Shown: positions 9,946 through 19,002, counted from the stretch's first letter. The stretch is 64,000 bases of DNA from Oscillospiraceae bacterium (GCA_017405865.1 JAFQZN010000022.1:78028-142027), one strand, 5' to 3'. Numbers and translations: made by a program. The notes: generated by a model not told the origin, from the letters alone.

Positions 9946-10902
9946 ATGATCGACGTTGTTGCGCTCGGAGAGCTTTTGATCGACTTTACCTGTGAAAAGA
10001 CGGATGCGGACGGCTATCCGACGATGGCGGCGCATCCCGGCGGCGCACCGGCGAACTTCCTCGCCGCACTGACGAAATACGGCGCAAAGAGCGCTTTGAT
10101 CGGCAAGGTCGGCGCGGACACCTTCGGCAAGCTTCTGCTCGGGACGCTCCAAAACGCGGGCATCGACACGCGCGGTATGCTCGTAGACGAGGACTGCTTT
10201 ACCACCCTTGCCTTCGTCACGCTGGACGAAAGCGGCAACCGTGAATTTGCCTTCGCGCGCAAGCCCGGCGCAGATACCCGACTGACCGCCGAGGAGATTG
10301 ATTACTCCCTGATCGACGAGGCAAAGGTGTTCCATTTCGGTACGCTTTCCTTAACGGACGAGCCTGCACGGACGGCGACGCAGAAGGCGGTTGCCTACGC
10401 GAAAGAGAAGGGCAAGCTGATCTCCTGCGATCCCAATCTCCGCCTGCCGCTGTGGCGCAGTGCGGAGGAAGCAAAAGAGCAGCTCCTCTGGGCGATCGCA
10501 CAGGCGGACGTCGTCAAGATCAGCGACAATGAGCTGGAATTCCTCTTCGGCTGCACGCCGGAAAAGGGCGCGGAGAGGATTCTCCGAGACTTCGGCGCGA
10601 AGCTGGTGTTCGTCACCTGCGGTGCGGACGGCTGCTATTTCAAAAACGCCCTTGCCTGCGGGCAGGTATCTGCGCCGAAGGGACTGAACGTGATCGATAC
10701 CACCGGCGCGGGGGACATTTTCGGCGGCAGCGCGATGTGCAAGCTGCTGGAAGCCGGCGTCGCGCCGGAAGAATTGGACGAGGCGAAGCTGCGCGAGATT
10801 GCGTCCTTTGCCTGCGCTGCGGCGAGCCTCTCCGCGACGAAAAGCGGCGGCATCTCCTCCGTTCCGCCCTTGAGGGAAGTCCTCGAAAAGCTAAATAGCT
10901 GA
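9946..10902 (+). CDS. scrK: PfkB-family fructokinase
   Basis: A 318-residue ribokinase-fold sugar kinase that would make fructose-6-phosphate from fructose and ATP. PfkB signature 1 is HPGGAPANFLAALTKYG; signature 2 is DTTGAGDIFGGS, with Asp257 the catalytic base. Overall sequence and length fit bacterial fructokinases. GGAGG lies 5 bases before the ATG, and the gene follows the isomerase by 10 bases. It closes the operon, with a strong terminator 14 bases after its stop. Other hexose specificities within the family cannot be excluded. Confidence 0.88.
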   Translation: MIDVVALGELLIDFTCEKTDADGYPTMAAHPGGAPANFLAALTKYGAKSALIGKVGADTFGKLLLGTLQNAGIDTRGMLVDEDCFTTLAFVTLDESGNREFAFARKPGADTRLTAEEIDYSLIDEAKVFHFGTLSLTDEPARTATQKAVAYAKEKGKLISCDPNLRLPLWRSAEEAKEQLLWAIAQADVVKISDNELEFLFGCTPEKGAERILRDFGAKLVFVTCGADGCYFKNALACGQVSAPKGLNVIDTTGAGDIFGGSAMCKLLEAGVAPEELDEAKLREIASFACAAASLSATKSGGISSVPPLREVLEKLNS

Positions 10903-10915
10903 TTTAAATCTGCAT

Positions 10916-10965
10916 AAAGCGCCGCTGTTCCGGATAGGTTTCCGAAACAGCGGCGCTTTCCATCA
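10916..10965. terminator. Bidirectional terminator
   Basis: A 14-bp stem (AAAGCGCCGCTGTT at 10916-10929 with its complement at 10946-10959) lies between the convergent fructokinase and PQ-loop genes. A short A-run on the left and T-run on the right allow it to work in both directions. Confidence 0.8.
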
Positions 10966-11259
10966 ATTTGCGGTCTGACTGTCGAGTCTGCGATTGCGAT
11001 AATACAGACAAAGATCTGCCGTTACCATCAGGAGATTCAGAAGATAGAAGAATAGAACGTACCACTTTTGACCGAACTGCGCCATATAGGCGGCGTTCGT
11101 GAGCTTCGCGGCGATTCCGGAGAGATAACCGACGATTATCAGGAACAAAAACGTGGGGCTTTTTCCTTTCGCCGTTCTTGCACGCCATGCCTTTGCAACG
11201 TTAAACGGCCAGGATGCGCCAAAACACACGATCATAATGATTTCAAGGATTTCGGGCAT
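10963..11259 (-). CDS. Small PQ-loop/SWEET-like membrane protein
   Basis: A 98-residue protein with three hydrophobic segments (about residues 3-20, 36-55 and 66-87) and a WPFNVAKAWRARTAKGKS stretch that resembles a PQ-loop motif. A single three-helix unit of this kind is the size of a SemiSWEET transporter, which works as a dimer. The start is ATG 11259 because GGAGGAAATGGT precedes it; the frame stays open upstream but runs into the regulator's promoter. It is transcribed divergently from the GntR-type regulator, so the two may be linked. Function is an inference. Confidence 0.65.
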   Translation of the reverse strand: MPEILEIIMIVCFGASWPFNVAKAWRARTAKGKSPTFLFLIIVGYLSGIAAKLTNAAYMAQFGQKWYVLFFYLLNLLMVTADLCLYYRNRRLDSQTAN

Positions 11260-11358
11260 ACCATTTCCTCCGTTGCTTTCAGTTTCCTCATTATACCATC
11301 GGGGAACGACGCAGTCCATTTCTGCAAAAAGAAAATGGTACTGTGGTACCTTTTTCTG

Positions 11359-11387
11359 TTTACAAAACGGACAGATTGTGCAATAAT
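11359..11387 (+). promoter_or_regulatory. Promoter of the GntR-type regulator operon
   Basis: TTTACA, 17 bases, then AATAAT, about 68 bases before the regulator's start. Just upstream, TGGTAC occurs twice two bases apart (11336-11349), a possible operator. Confidence 0.5.
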
Positions 11388-11454
11388 GCAAGTAGAAAAC
11401 GGCGATTTGGTCGTTTTCCCTCAAGTCATTGGAACCAGTCGAAAAGAGCTTGAT

Positions 11455-12564
11455 ATGGAAACATCGATTTACAAAACAATCACGACCTATCTGCTGGAGT
11501 TGATCAGCAGGAACGTCAATACGCCGAATTACAAGCTGCCCAGCGAGCGTATGCTTGCGACGAATTTCAACGTCAGCCGCAAGCCGGTACGCCATGCCTA
11601 TGACGACCTGATCGACAGAGGGTATGTTACGCGGATTCACGGAAGCGGCTATTATATCAGCAGCAGTATTGATGCGGATCAACTGCAGTCAAGTTTTCAG
11701 AAACGAATCAAAATATCCTTCATCATTCCGGCGGTCACGACGCAGTACTCCCACGCGCTGCTATCGGGCGTTTCCGATTTCTGCGCAAAAAACAGGGTGG
11801 AGTATACCATCCACGTCAGCGACGACCTTCCGGAAAAGGAGAATTCTCTGATCCGCTCCGCATCGAAGACGGGCTCGATGGGGATCATTCTCTTTCCGGC
11901 GGATAATGACGCCGCCAATTACAACGAGCTGGCTCGGCTTGCCGTGCGGAAGTTCCCGTTTGTTCTGGTGGACAGGCGAATCCCGAACTTCAACACGTCT
12001 TTCGTCGCGTCTGACGATCACCAGTCCATGATCGACGCGCTGCAGTTCCTCTTCCAGCGAGGCTATCACAATCCCGTTTTCGTAACGCCTTCGCCGCGCA
12101 GCGCCTCGTCCATTGATTCGCGCATCAACGGATATACCCACGGGCTATTGCGATTCTATAAAATGGCGTCGCCGTCCAACCTGCTGATCCTGAGCGAAAA
12201 CCGCTCGCAGCATAAAAACGAAGTGATGCAACACTTGCAGAAATACCCGCAGACAGACGTAATGATCCTGCTCGGCACCAAAAAAACGCCCGTTATCTCC
12301 GCTTTGAAGGGCATGGGAAAAAACGCGATCAAGCTGATGCTTTTCGACGACGAGTTGAGCCATACGGAGCGAGAGACGCTGAAGCCGTTCTTTATTCTTC
12401 AAGATGGCTATTCGATCGGTTACGTGGCTGCGGAGATCTTATATAATCACATCCTCGGAGATATGCGTCCGTCCGTGCGGCTGTTTCCCGTCACCATCGC
12501 GGACGCCGACGGCAATCCGCTGATGCCGACGGAGCCTATTCGCCGGGGTGCAGAGCCGCACTGA
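11455..12564 (+). CDS. GntR-type regulator with LacI-like sugar-binding domain
   Basis: A 369-residue transcription factor. Residues ~1-75 form a GntR winged helix (YKLPSERMLATNFNVSRKPV, then GYVTRIHGSGYYI). Residues ~85-360 resemble the periplasmic-binding fold used by LacI/AraR regulators (SFIIPAVTTQYSHALLSGV, GIILFPADND, FVLVDRRIPN). AraR-like domain order suggests control of a sugar-use operon by a sugar ligand. ATG 11455 is placed where the winged-helix domain begins, though the upstream frame is open. It is followed by the ABC ATPase after 13 bases and is probably co-transcribed with it. Confidence 0.82.
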   Translation: METSIYKTITTYLLELISRNVNTPNYKLPSERMLATNFNVSRKPVRHAYDDLIDRGYVTRIHGSGYYISSSIDADQLQSSFQKRIKISFIIPAVTTQYSHALLSGVSDFCAKNRVEYTIHVSDDLPEKENSLIRSASKTGSMGIILFPADNDAANYNELARLAVRKFPFVLVDRRIPNFNTSFVASDDHQSMIDALQFLFQRGYHNPVFVTPSPRSASSIDSRINGYTHGLLRFYKMASPSNLLILSENRSQHKNEVMQHLQKYPQTDVMILLGTKKTPVISALKGMGKNAIKLMLFDDELSHTERETLKPFFILQDGYSIGYVAAEILYNHILGDMRPSVRLFPVTIADADGNPLMPTEPIRRGAEPH

Positions 12565-12577
12565 AACGGAGGCGGGC

Positions 12578-13297
12578 ATGTCCGAGATCGTTTTTGATGA
12601 TTTTTCCTGCTGGTATCGGGTAAAAAAGGAATATGTTAAGGCGTTGGACGGTCTGTCCTTTATGATTCGCGAGGGAGAATTTTTTGTCGTCGCCGGACTG
12701 TCCGGCTGCGGAAAGACGACCCTGCTGCGCAGTGTTCTTGGGCATTGTGACTACACAGAGGGGAGCTTGACGGTAGACGGCGTTCGAGTGGAAGAGAAGG
12801 ACAGCCGCACAAGCAACGTCGGCTATGTCCGGCAGGAGGCGGAGTTATACCCGCATTTGACGGTTTATGATAATATCGCTTTTCCGCTGCGCGCCATGCG
12901 CACGGAGCAGGACGAGGTTGACCGGCGTGTGAAGGAGCTTGCCCACCGTCTGGAGCTGGACTGGCTCCTGACCCGTGTTCCGAGGCAGCTTTCCGGTGGA
13001 CAGCAGCAGCGGGTCGCCATTGCGCGTGCGCTGATTAAAAAGCCGATGCTGCTGCTGTTTGACGAGCCGTTCTCCAATCTGGAACCCGAGCTGCGCGGTA
13101 CACTCCGTCGGCTTGTGAAGTCGCTGCAGCGGGAGTACGCGATTACCGTTCTGTTCGTCACGCACGATCTTCAAGAGGCATTCTCCCTCGCTGACCGCAT
13201 GCTCATTTTGGAAAATGGACGCGTGGCGGACCTCGGTACGCCGATGGAACTGGTGCACGACTATAAATCCGAGTTACTTAAAGGTTTTTTGAAATGA
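12578..13297 (+). CDS. ABC transporter ATP-binding protein
   Basis: A 239-residue nucleotide-binding domain with Walker [11 protein letters not shown]-loop region [20 protein letters not shown], signature [15 protein letters not shown], Walker [17 protein letters not shown] and H-loop VTHD. It looks MalK-like up to the NBD but lacks the MalK regulatory C-terminal domain. GGAGG precedes ATG 12578. The next three genes overlap one another by ATGA or TTGA junctions and encode unusual membrane proteins rather than canonical permeases, so its partner subunits are unclear. Confidence 0.85.
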   Translation: MSEIVFDDFSCWYRVKKEYVKALDGLSFMIREGEFFVVAGLSGCGKTTLLRSVLGHCDYTEGSLTVDGVRVEEKDSRTSNVGYVRQEAELYPHLTVYDNIAFPLRAMRTEQDEVDRRVKELAHRLELDWLLTRVPRQLSGGQQQRVAIARALIKKPMLLLFDEPFSNLEPELRGTLRRLVKSLQREYAITVLFVTHDLQEAFSLADRMLILENGRVADLGTPMELVHDYKSELLKGFLK

Positions 13298-13740
13298 AAC
13301 AGACCGTTCTGAACCTGCCGGTGCAGACCGCTTCCCGCAAGCTTTCTCTGTGCGCTGCGCTGTGTGTGCTTGCGGCGGCGGTCACACTGGGCGTCAACGT
13401 TCTTCTGGCGCTGACCTTCACGGAAACGACGCGGCTGCCGTATCTGTTGATCAACATCGCGTCCGATGCGATCGTCGGCAACGCAATCATTTTGGTTCTG
13501 GATACCTATCTTCTGCCGCGCAGGAAGCTCCTGTGCCTTGTTCGGCAGAAGGGGAGCGCCGTGACGGCGCTTGTGGACAACATTTCCGAGTCGCATCATC
13601 GGTATCTGGGGCTCGACTGTCTGGAGATCGCTGCAGAGGGACGCAGACTGTTTCTGCCATGTGATACGATCCGGCTGGAAACCGGCGTTCGCTATCGCTT
13701 TCAAACGGTTTCCAACGTGATCGTGGAGGCGGAGCGATGA
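13294..13740 (+). CDS. Membrane protein of unknown function
   Basis: 148 residues with two hydrophobic segments (about 19-41 and 47-70) separated by a short polar loop, then a basic stretch (LPRRKLL) and a C-terminal soluble beta-rich part. No family is recognised. It overlaps the ABC ATPase and the next gene by four bases each, so it is translationally coupled. I infer a subunit or accessory protein of the ABC module. Confidence 0.6.
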   Translation: MKQTVLNLPVQTASRKLSLCAALCVLAAAVTLGVNVLLALTFTETTRLPYLLINIASDAIVGNAIILVLDTYLLPRRKLLCLVRQKGSAVTALVDNISESHHRYLGLDCLEIAAEGRRLFLPCDTIRLETGVRYRFQTVSNVIVEAER

Positions 13741-14342
13741 AAAAGCATCTGCGGATGAATTGGTGGAAGTATATAGCGGTGCTGCTTCTGCCTGCGATTC
13801 TATGGAGCACTGTGTTTTCCCTGCGTGAACGGCCGAGCGGCAATGAACGCCTGCGCATCCTGTTCGTCGGAGAAGGAGTGAATACGACCGCCCTACAGGA
13901 GGATCTTGAGGCAGCGCTGCCTCACCTGACGACGCAGACTGTCAAAGAGATCACCGTCGTGCAGCAAATCCCGGATAACGTCGACTACGGCCAATGGCTG
14001 ATCTCCAGACAATTCTCCTATGATATTCTGATCATTTCAGAGCCGTGGCGTATGGGAGATATGGGACAAAACTATTTCAGCAGATTGCGCGAGCCGCTTC
14101 TCTCGCACTTTCCGTCTGTGCGGCAATACTGTGAGACGGTGGACGGAGGGAGGCTTCCTTTCGCGCTTGCATTGACCTCGGTACAGACGCGGCTTGGGGA
14201 CTACTTGAAGATGGAAAATGCCTCGTGGCTTCTGTTTTTCAGCCCGGAGAGCGTCAATCTCGGCGGCGAAAACGGAAAAGGGAACGCGGCAGATGATGCG
14301 GCAATCGCAGCAGCCCGGTATTTGTCGGAGGAAAAACATTGA
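13737..14342 (+). CDS. Membrane-anchored extracytoplasmic protein of unknown function
   Basis: 201 residues. One N-terminal hydrophobic segment (residues ~11-29, after KKHLRMNWWK) acts as an uncleaved signal anchor. The rest is a soluble alpha/beta domain facing out, with strands such as RLRILFVGEG and SYDILIISEPW. Its alternating strand/helix layout recalls a small substrate-binding domain, but no family is recognised. It is coupled to both neighbours and may be the outer component of the same ABC module. Confidence 0.6.
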   Translation: MKKHLRMNWWKYIAVLLLPAILWSTVFSLRERPSGNERLRILFVGEGVNTTALQEDLEAALPHLTTQTVKEITVVQQIPDNVDYGQWLISRQFSYDILIISEPWRMGDMGQNYFSRLREPLLSHFPSVRQYCETVDGGRLPFALALTSVQTRLGDYLKMENASWLLFFSPESVNLGGENGKGNAADDAAIAAARYLSEEKH

Positions 14343-15226
14343 AAAGAAAACGCAGGGCGGCGAGCAAAGACTATACCAAAGCGATGCTGCCGCAAAGCAG
14401 AAAAGAAATATTTTTCGACGTTTTGAAGCTGCAGTGGCGCAAGCTGTTGCTGCTCGGCGTGATCACAGCACTGTTTTCCCTGCCGCTGCTCGTCTCCGCG
14501 CTGGTGGGCGACGCCTATGCCGGGAGCATGATCGCCGCAGTGGGAGCCAGCGAGCCGGAAATGCAGGCGATGGCAGCAGTCTCGCTGCTCCGCTTTGAGC
14601 TCCTGCGCGGCGCGGTCGATCTGTTGCTGCTTCTGCTGTTCCTCATCGGTCTGTCCGGTACGCTTCGTGTGCTGCGGCAGCTGGCATGGGAAGAAAACGT
14701 CCATTTGCCGACGGAGTTTGCGGCAGGCATTCGGAGCAATCTCGGTCAGTTGAGCGCGCTTGGGCTCCTATGCGGCGTGATCGCGCTGCTGTGCAAGCTG
14801 CTGCTGTATTTTTCGACGTTTTACCGTTCCGCTTTGACGGCGACGGTGTCGCTGCTGCCCGCGGCAGTCAGCGGCTTGATCCTGCTTCCTGCAGCGTGTA
14901 TCTGCGCGGTGATGATCCCTGTCTATGCCAATCCCTTCCGGGCGAATCTGAAAAATGCGTTTTACGTATATTTCAGCGCGCCGTGGCGGGTCATGGGGAC
15001 ACTTGCAGTATGCGCGCTGTTTTGGCTGCCTGCGCTGCTGCCCGGTCTTACGATGCGGGTCTTCGGGCATCTGTTCGCATATTTGTCGATCCCGGTGACG
15101 CTGCTGGCGTGGACGCTGTTCTGCTACGGCAAATTCGACGCATTTATCAATCGTGAGCAATGCCCGGAGCTGGTCGGCAGAGGTATCTATTCCGCGCAGG
15201 CAGAAACGGAAGCGACACAAAAATAA
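14339..15226 (+). CDS. Polytopic membrane protein, YesL/DUF624-like
   Basis: 295 residues with about six hydrophobic segments, starting at residue ~36 (LLLLGVITALFSLPLLVSAL). The topology and NPFRANLKNAFYVYF motif resemble the YesL/DUF624 family found beside carbohydrate ABC transporters. The start codon is TTG at 14339 with GGAGG upstream, overlapping the previous stop. It probably forms the main membrane part of the module begun by the ATPase at 12578; that role is an inference. Confidence 0.6.
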   Translation: MKRKRRAASKDYTKAMLPQSRKEIFFDVLKLQWRKLLLLGVITALFSLPLLVSALVGDAYAGSMIAAVGASEPEMQAMAAVSLLRFELLRGAVDLLLLLLFLIGLSGTLRVLRQLAWEENVHLPTEFAAGIRSNLGQLSALGLLCGVIALLCKLLLYFSTFYRSALTATVSLLPAAVSGLILLPAACICAVMIPVYANPFRANLKNAFYVYFSAPWRVMGTLAVCALFWLPALLPGLTMRVFGHLFAYLSIPVTLLAWTLFCYGKFDAFINREQCPELVGRGIYSAQAETEATQK

Positions 15227-15250
15227 GAAAAACACGGAGGATGACGTTAC

Positions 15251-15598
15251 TTGGAAGGACTGGATATTTTAGACTACACCGGCGATGGCTATCAGCCTGT
15301 GCACGACTTTGCTTCCTGGCGGGTCGCCTATCTGAATTGTCAGGAAAGCAATACCGCAGAGGGAATGCGCTATATCGAGCGGCACAACGAAACGGATGAG
15401 ATTTTTGTTCTTTTGAACGGCGAGGCGACGCTTCTGATCGGAGAGGAACGCGCGCCCGTCGTGATGGAAAAATTCAAAACCTATAACGTCAAACAGGGCG
15501 TCTGGCACAACGTCATTGTCAGCAGGGACGTGAAGATCCTGATCGTGGAAAACAGCAATACCTCGGAAGAAAACTCCGATTATCTCTATTTCCGGTAA
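15251..15598 (+). CDS. Small cupin-fold protein
   Basis: 115 residues forming one cupin barrel: motif-1-like ERHNETDEIFVLLNGEATLLIG and motif-2-like FKTYNVKQGVWHNV. Such proteins bind a metal and often a sugar or small ligand, as in sugar-epimerase or sensor cupins; the reaction here is unknown. The likely start is TTG 15251, preceded by CGGAGGA. It lies 24 bases after the YesL-like gene and 30 before the esterase, so it is part of the same operon. Confidence 0.65.
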   Translation: MEGLDILDYTGDGYQPVHDFASWRVAYLNCQESNTAEGMRYIERHNETDEIFVLLNGEATLLIGEERAPVVMEKFKTYNVKQGVWHNVIVSRDVKILIVENSNTSEENSDYLYFR

Positions 15599-15628
15599 AG
15601 AGCCGGACGACGGAAAGGAACGGAAGCA

Positions 15629-16426
15629 ATGGCACTGATGCACGTGGACTTTTTCTCCAATGTCCTGGGCATGTGTATGCAGATGGACGTCATTCTGCCG
15701 CAGAAGACCTATGGACAGATCGGCATGGAGGGTACAGCGGAGGAGAGCTATCCGACCCTCTATCTGCTGCACGGTATGAGCGACGATCACACGATCTGGC
15801 AGCGGCGCACCTCCATTGAGCGCTACGTCAGCGACCGCAATCTCGCGGTGGTCATGCCGAGCACGCATCTGGGCTGGTACACGGACATGGCGTACGGTCT
15901 GCCGTACTTTACCTATATCACCAAGGAACTCCCAGAGATCTGCCGCAGCTTTTTCCGCGGGATGAGCGAAAAACGGGAGGACACCTACATTGCAGGGCTT
16001 TCCATGGGCGGCTACGGCGCGCTGAAGGCTGCTCTGACACGTCCGGAGACCTACTGTGCCGCAGCGGCGCTTTCCGCGGCGACGGACGTCTTCGTCCGTG
16101 CGCAGCGCGAGGACAAGAGCGGCCGCAGGCATTACTGGGAGAGTATCTTCGGCAAGCCGGAGCAGGTCCCGGGCAGCGAAAACGACCTCTTCGCGCTGGC
16201 GGAACGCTGCGCAAAGGGCGGGCTTAAGCCGGAGCTGTTCCAGTGCTGCGGCACGGAGGACGACCATCTGGAGGAAAACCGCCGTTTGCGCGACACGCTG
16301 CAAACACTCGGATACCGTCTGCAATATCGGGAGCCGCAGGGCGGTCATTCATGGATCTTATGGGATGCGGAAATCCAAACGGTGCTAAACTGGATCGACG
16401 AGATCAGACGGCGATCACCGCGCTGA
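15629..16426 (+). CDS. Alpha/beta-hydrolase esterase (tributyrin esterase/EstA type)
   Basis: 265-residue esterase of the esterase-D/S-formylglutathione-hydrolase-like family. The nucleophile elbow is GLSMGGYGA with Ser125; the oxyanion region is LYLLHGMSDDHT; His in GGHSWILWD completes the triad, with Asp in CGTEDDH. No signal peptide. Family members remove acetyl or other short acyl groups from carbohydrates, which suits a location between a cupin and a sugar kinase. Confidence 0.85.
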   Translation: MALMHVDFFSNVLGMCMQMDVILPQKTYGQIGMEGTAEESYPTLYLLHGMSDDHTIWQRRTSIERYVSDRNLAVVMPSTHLGWYTDMAYGLPYFTYITKELPEICRSFFRGMSEKREDTYIAGLSMGGYGALKAALTRPETYCAAAALSAATDVFVRAQREDKSGRRHYWESIFGKPEQVPGSENDLFALAERCAKGGLKPELFQCCGTEDDHLEENRRLRDTLQTLGYRLQYREPQGGHSWILWDAEIQTVLNWIDEIRRRSPR

Positions 16427-16450
16427 TCCGGACGAAGAAGGAGAGCGCGT

Positions 16451-17758
16451 ATGAAGTATTATCTTGCGATCGACATCGGCGCGTCCTCCGGACGGCACAT
16501 CATCGGCTGGGAGGAAAACGGCGCGCTGCGGAATCAGGAGATCTACCGCTTCGAAAACAAACTGGTGAAGCGGGACAACCATCTGACGTGGGACATCCAT
16601 GCGCTGCTGCGCGGAGTCAAGGAAGGAATTCGGCTGGCGTTTAAGGCGTTCGGCGCACTGCAGAGCCTCTCCATAGATACATGGGGCGTAGACTACGTTC
16701 TGCTGAACGGAGACAGGGAGATCCTGCCGTGCTATGCCTACCGTGACCACCGTACGGAGGCGATCATCGACAGCGTCCACGCAAAGCTCCCGTTTTCCGA
16801 ATTGTATCAGCGCACCGGCTGCCAGTTCCAGACCTTCACGACGGTTTATCAGCTCTACTGCGACCTCCATGCCGGACGACTGGCAAAGGCAACAGACTTT
16901 TTGATGATGCCGGAATACCTGATGTATAAGCTGACCGGCGTAAAGAAAAAAGAGTATACCCATGGAACGACGACCGGGCTTGTGAACGTCCGGACGGGCG
17001 AATTTGACAAGGAACTGATCGACGCCTTCTCATTCCCACGGCGCTTGTTTCCAAAGCTTTTGCAGCCGGGAACCTATTTGGGGAGACTCCTGCCGGAGGT
17101 CGCCTCGGAGGTCGGCGGTAACTGCAGCGTCGTCTTCTGCGCGACCCATGACACGGCGTCGGCGGTTGAGGGGATCCCGATGGAAGGGAACTATCCCTAT
17201 ATTTCCTCCGGCACGTGGAGCCTGCTCGGCGTGAAAACGGAGCATGCGCTCACAGACCGCAAGAGCGAGAATAGCAACTATTCCAACGAGGGCGGCGTCG
17301 GCTATAACCGCTATCAGAAGAATATTATGGGCTTGTGGATCGTCAATTCCCTCCGACAGGAGCTTTGCCCGGACAAGCCTTTTTCCGAGATCGTCGAAGA
17401 GGCGGAAAAGAGTGATTTCGACGAGACGGTGGACGTAAACAACGAACGTTTCTTCTCGCCGAGCGGAATGCGGCAGGCGTTCGATCTGACGCTGAAGCAG
17501 CTGCCGAAAACGCCGGCGGATTACTTCCGCTGTGCATACCGCTCCCTGGCGTTAGGCTATAAGAATGCGCTTGACGAGCTGGAAGAAAACACCGGGAAAC
17601 GCTATGACAGGCTCTATATCGTCGGCGGCGGCGCAAAAAACAATTTCCTGAACAGATTGACGGCGGAATTCACGGAGAAGGAAATCGTCGCTCTTCCGAT
17701 CGAGGCAACAGCGATCGGCAACCTGCTCGTACAGGTAAGGCTTGACAGGAAAGGATGA
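16451..17758 (+). CDS. rhaB: Rhamnulokinase-like FGGY kinase, short C terminus
   Basis: A 435-residue FGGY-family kinase; rhamnulokinase phosphorylates L-rhamnulose at O-1. N-terminal motif AIDIGASSGRHIIG, then LSIDTWGVDYVLL, ATHDTASAVEGIP, FPYISSGTWS-like YISSGTWSLLG, and VGGGAKNNFLNRL support the call. The protein stops just after EATAIGNLLVQ, where relatives usually continue for some 35-50 residues, so the end may be truncated or shortened by a frameshift. Whether it is active is unclear. No rhamnose isomerase or aldolase lies in this window. Confidence 0.8.
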   Translation: MKYYLAIDIGASSGRHIIGWEENGALRNQEIYRFENKLVKRDNHLTWDIHALLRGVKEGIRLAFKAFGALQSLSIDTWGVDYVLLNGDREILPCYAYRDHRTEAIIDSVHAKLPFSELYQRTGCQFQTFTTVYQLYCDLHAGRLAKATDFLMMPEYLMYKLTGVKKKEYTHGTTTGLVNVRTGEFDKELIDAFSFPRRLFPKLLQPGTYLGRLLPEVASEVGGNCSVVFCATHDTASAVEGIPMEGNYPYISSGTWSLLGVKTEHALTDRKSENSNYSNEGGVGYNRYQKNIMGLWIVNSLRQELCPDKPFSEIVEEAEKSDFDETVDVNNERFFSPSGMRQAFDLTLKQLPKTPADYFRCAYRSLALGYKNALDELEENTGKRYDRLYIVGGGAKNNFLNRLTAEFTEKEIVALPIEATAIGNLLVQVRLDRKG

Positions 17759-17808
17759 TAGCGCCGCTGCGGCAAACGATCCGCTCTGCGGAATAATGGA
17801 GGTACATT

Positions 17809-19002
17809 ATGGCTGGTCTGACGCTGAAAAACGTCGAAAAAATCTATCCTTTTACCAATGAAGACAAAAAGGCGAAGAAGTGGAAGAGAAAGAAGAACGA
17901 AATTGAGGAGCCCGAGAAGAAGGTTAATCTCCAGATCACCGACAAGGGTGTGGTCGCTGTGCAGCAGTTCAGTCTGGACATTGCAGATAAAGAATTTATC
18001 GTGCTGGTCGGACCATCCGGCTGCGGCAAGTCCACGACGCTACGCATGATCGCCGGGCTGGAGGAGATCACCTCCGGCGAGATTTATATCGACGGCAAGC
18101 TCGTCAATGACGTTGCGCCGAAGGATCGCGACATCGCGATGGTCTTCCAGAGCTACGCGCTCTACCCCCACATGACGGTCTACAACAACATGGCGTTCTC
18201 GCTGAAAATGAAGCACACGCCCAAGGACGAGATCGACCGCAAGGTACGAGAGGCTGCGGAGATCCTCGACATCACCGAGTATCTGCACCGCAAACCGAAG
18301 GCGCTTTCCGGCGGCCAGCGGCAGCGCGTCGCCATCGGCCGCGCCATCGTGCGCAATCCGAAGGTCTTCCTGATGGACGAGCCGCTGTCCAATCTGGACG
18401 CGAAGCTCCGCAACCAGATGCGCGCGGAGATCATCAAGCTGCGCGAGAAGATCAACACCACCTTCATCTACGTCACCCACGACCAGACGGAGGCGATGAC
18501 GCTGGGCGACCGCATCGTCATTATGCGCGACGGCTTCATCCAGCAGATCGGCACGCCGCAGGAGGTCTTCAACCATCCCGCCAATCTGTTCGTCGCGGGC
18601 TTCATCGGCACGCCGCAGATGAACTTCTTCCGCGACGCGCAGCTCAAGAAGAACGGCTATACCTATTCCGTCGAGATCCTCGGTAAGGAGTTCGTCCTGC
18701 CCGAGGACAAGCAGGAGAAACTGCACACCGACGGTGCAGAACCCGGCAAGGTGATCGCAGGCGTCCGTCCCGTGCATCTGACGATCGCTGACGACGGCAT
18801 CGCCGCGACGGTGGACGTCTCCGAAATGATGGGCAGCGAGCTGCACCTGCACATGGACGTGGGCGGCAGCGACGTCGTTGCCGTCGTTCCGACTGCCGAT
18901 CTGAATGTCGGCATGATCGCGAACCATCAGAGCGTTCACTTCACGATGAAGCCCTACCTGATCCATCTGTTCGATACCGAGACAGAAAAGAGCCTGCTGT
19001 AA
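17809..19002 (+). CDS. Sugar ABC transporter ATPase, MsmK/UgpC type
   Basis: 397-residue ATPase of the CUT1 carbohydrate transporter group. Walker A GPSGCGKST, signature LSGGQRQRVAIGRAI, Walker B VFLMDEPLSNLDAKLRNQM, H-loop VTHDQTEAM, and a C-terminal MalK-type regulatory domain from about residue 250. A Lys/Glu-rich insert lies at residues ~16-42, a trait seen in clostridial members. No permease or binding protein is adjacent, so it probably energises several CUT1 transporters encoded elsewhere. GGAGG precedes ATG 17809. Confidence 0.9.
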   Translation: MAGLTLKNVEKIYPFTNEDKKAKKWKRKKNEIEEPEKKVNLQITDKGVVAVQQFSLDIADKEFIVLVGPSGCGKSTTLRMIAGLEEITSGEIYIDGKLVNDVAPKDRDIAMVFQSYALYPHMTVYNNMAFSLKMKHTPKDEIDRKVREAAEILDITEYLHRKPKALSGGQRQRVAIGRAIVRNPKVFLMDEPLSNLDAKLRNQMRAEIIKLREKINTTFIYVTHDQTEAMTLGDRIVIMRDGFIQQIGTPQEVFNHPANLFVAGFIGTPQMNFFRDAQLKKNGYTYSVEILGKEFVLPEDKQEKLHTDGAEPGKVIAGVRPVHLTIADDGIAATVDVSEMMGSELHLHMDVGGSDVVAVVPTADLNVGMIANHQSVHFTMKPYLIHLFDTETEKSLL

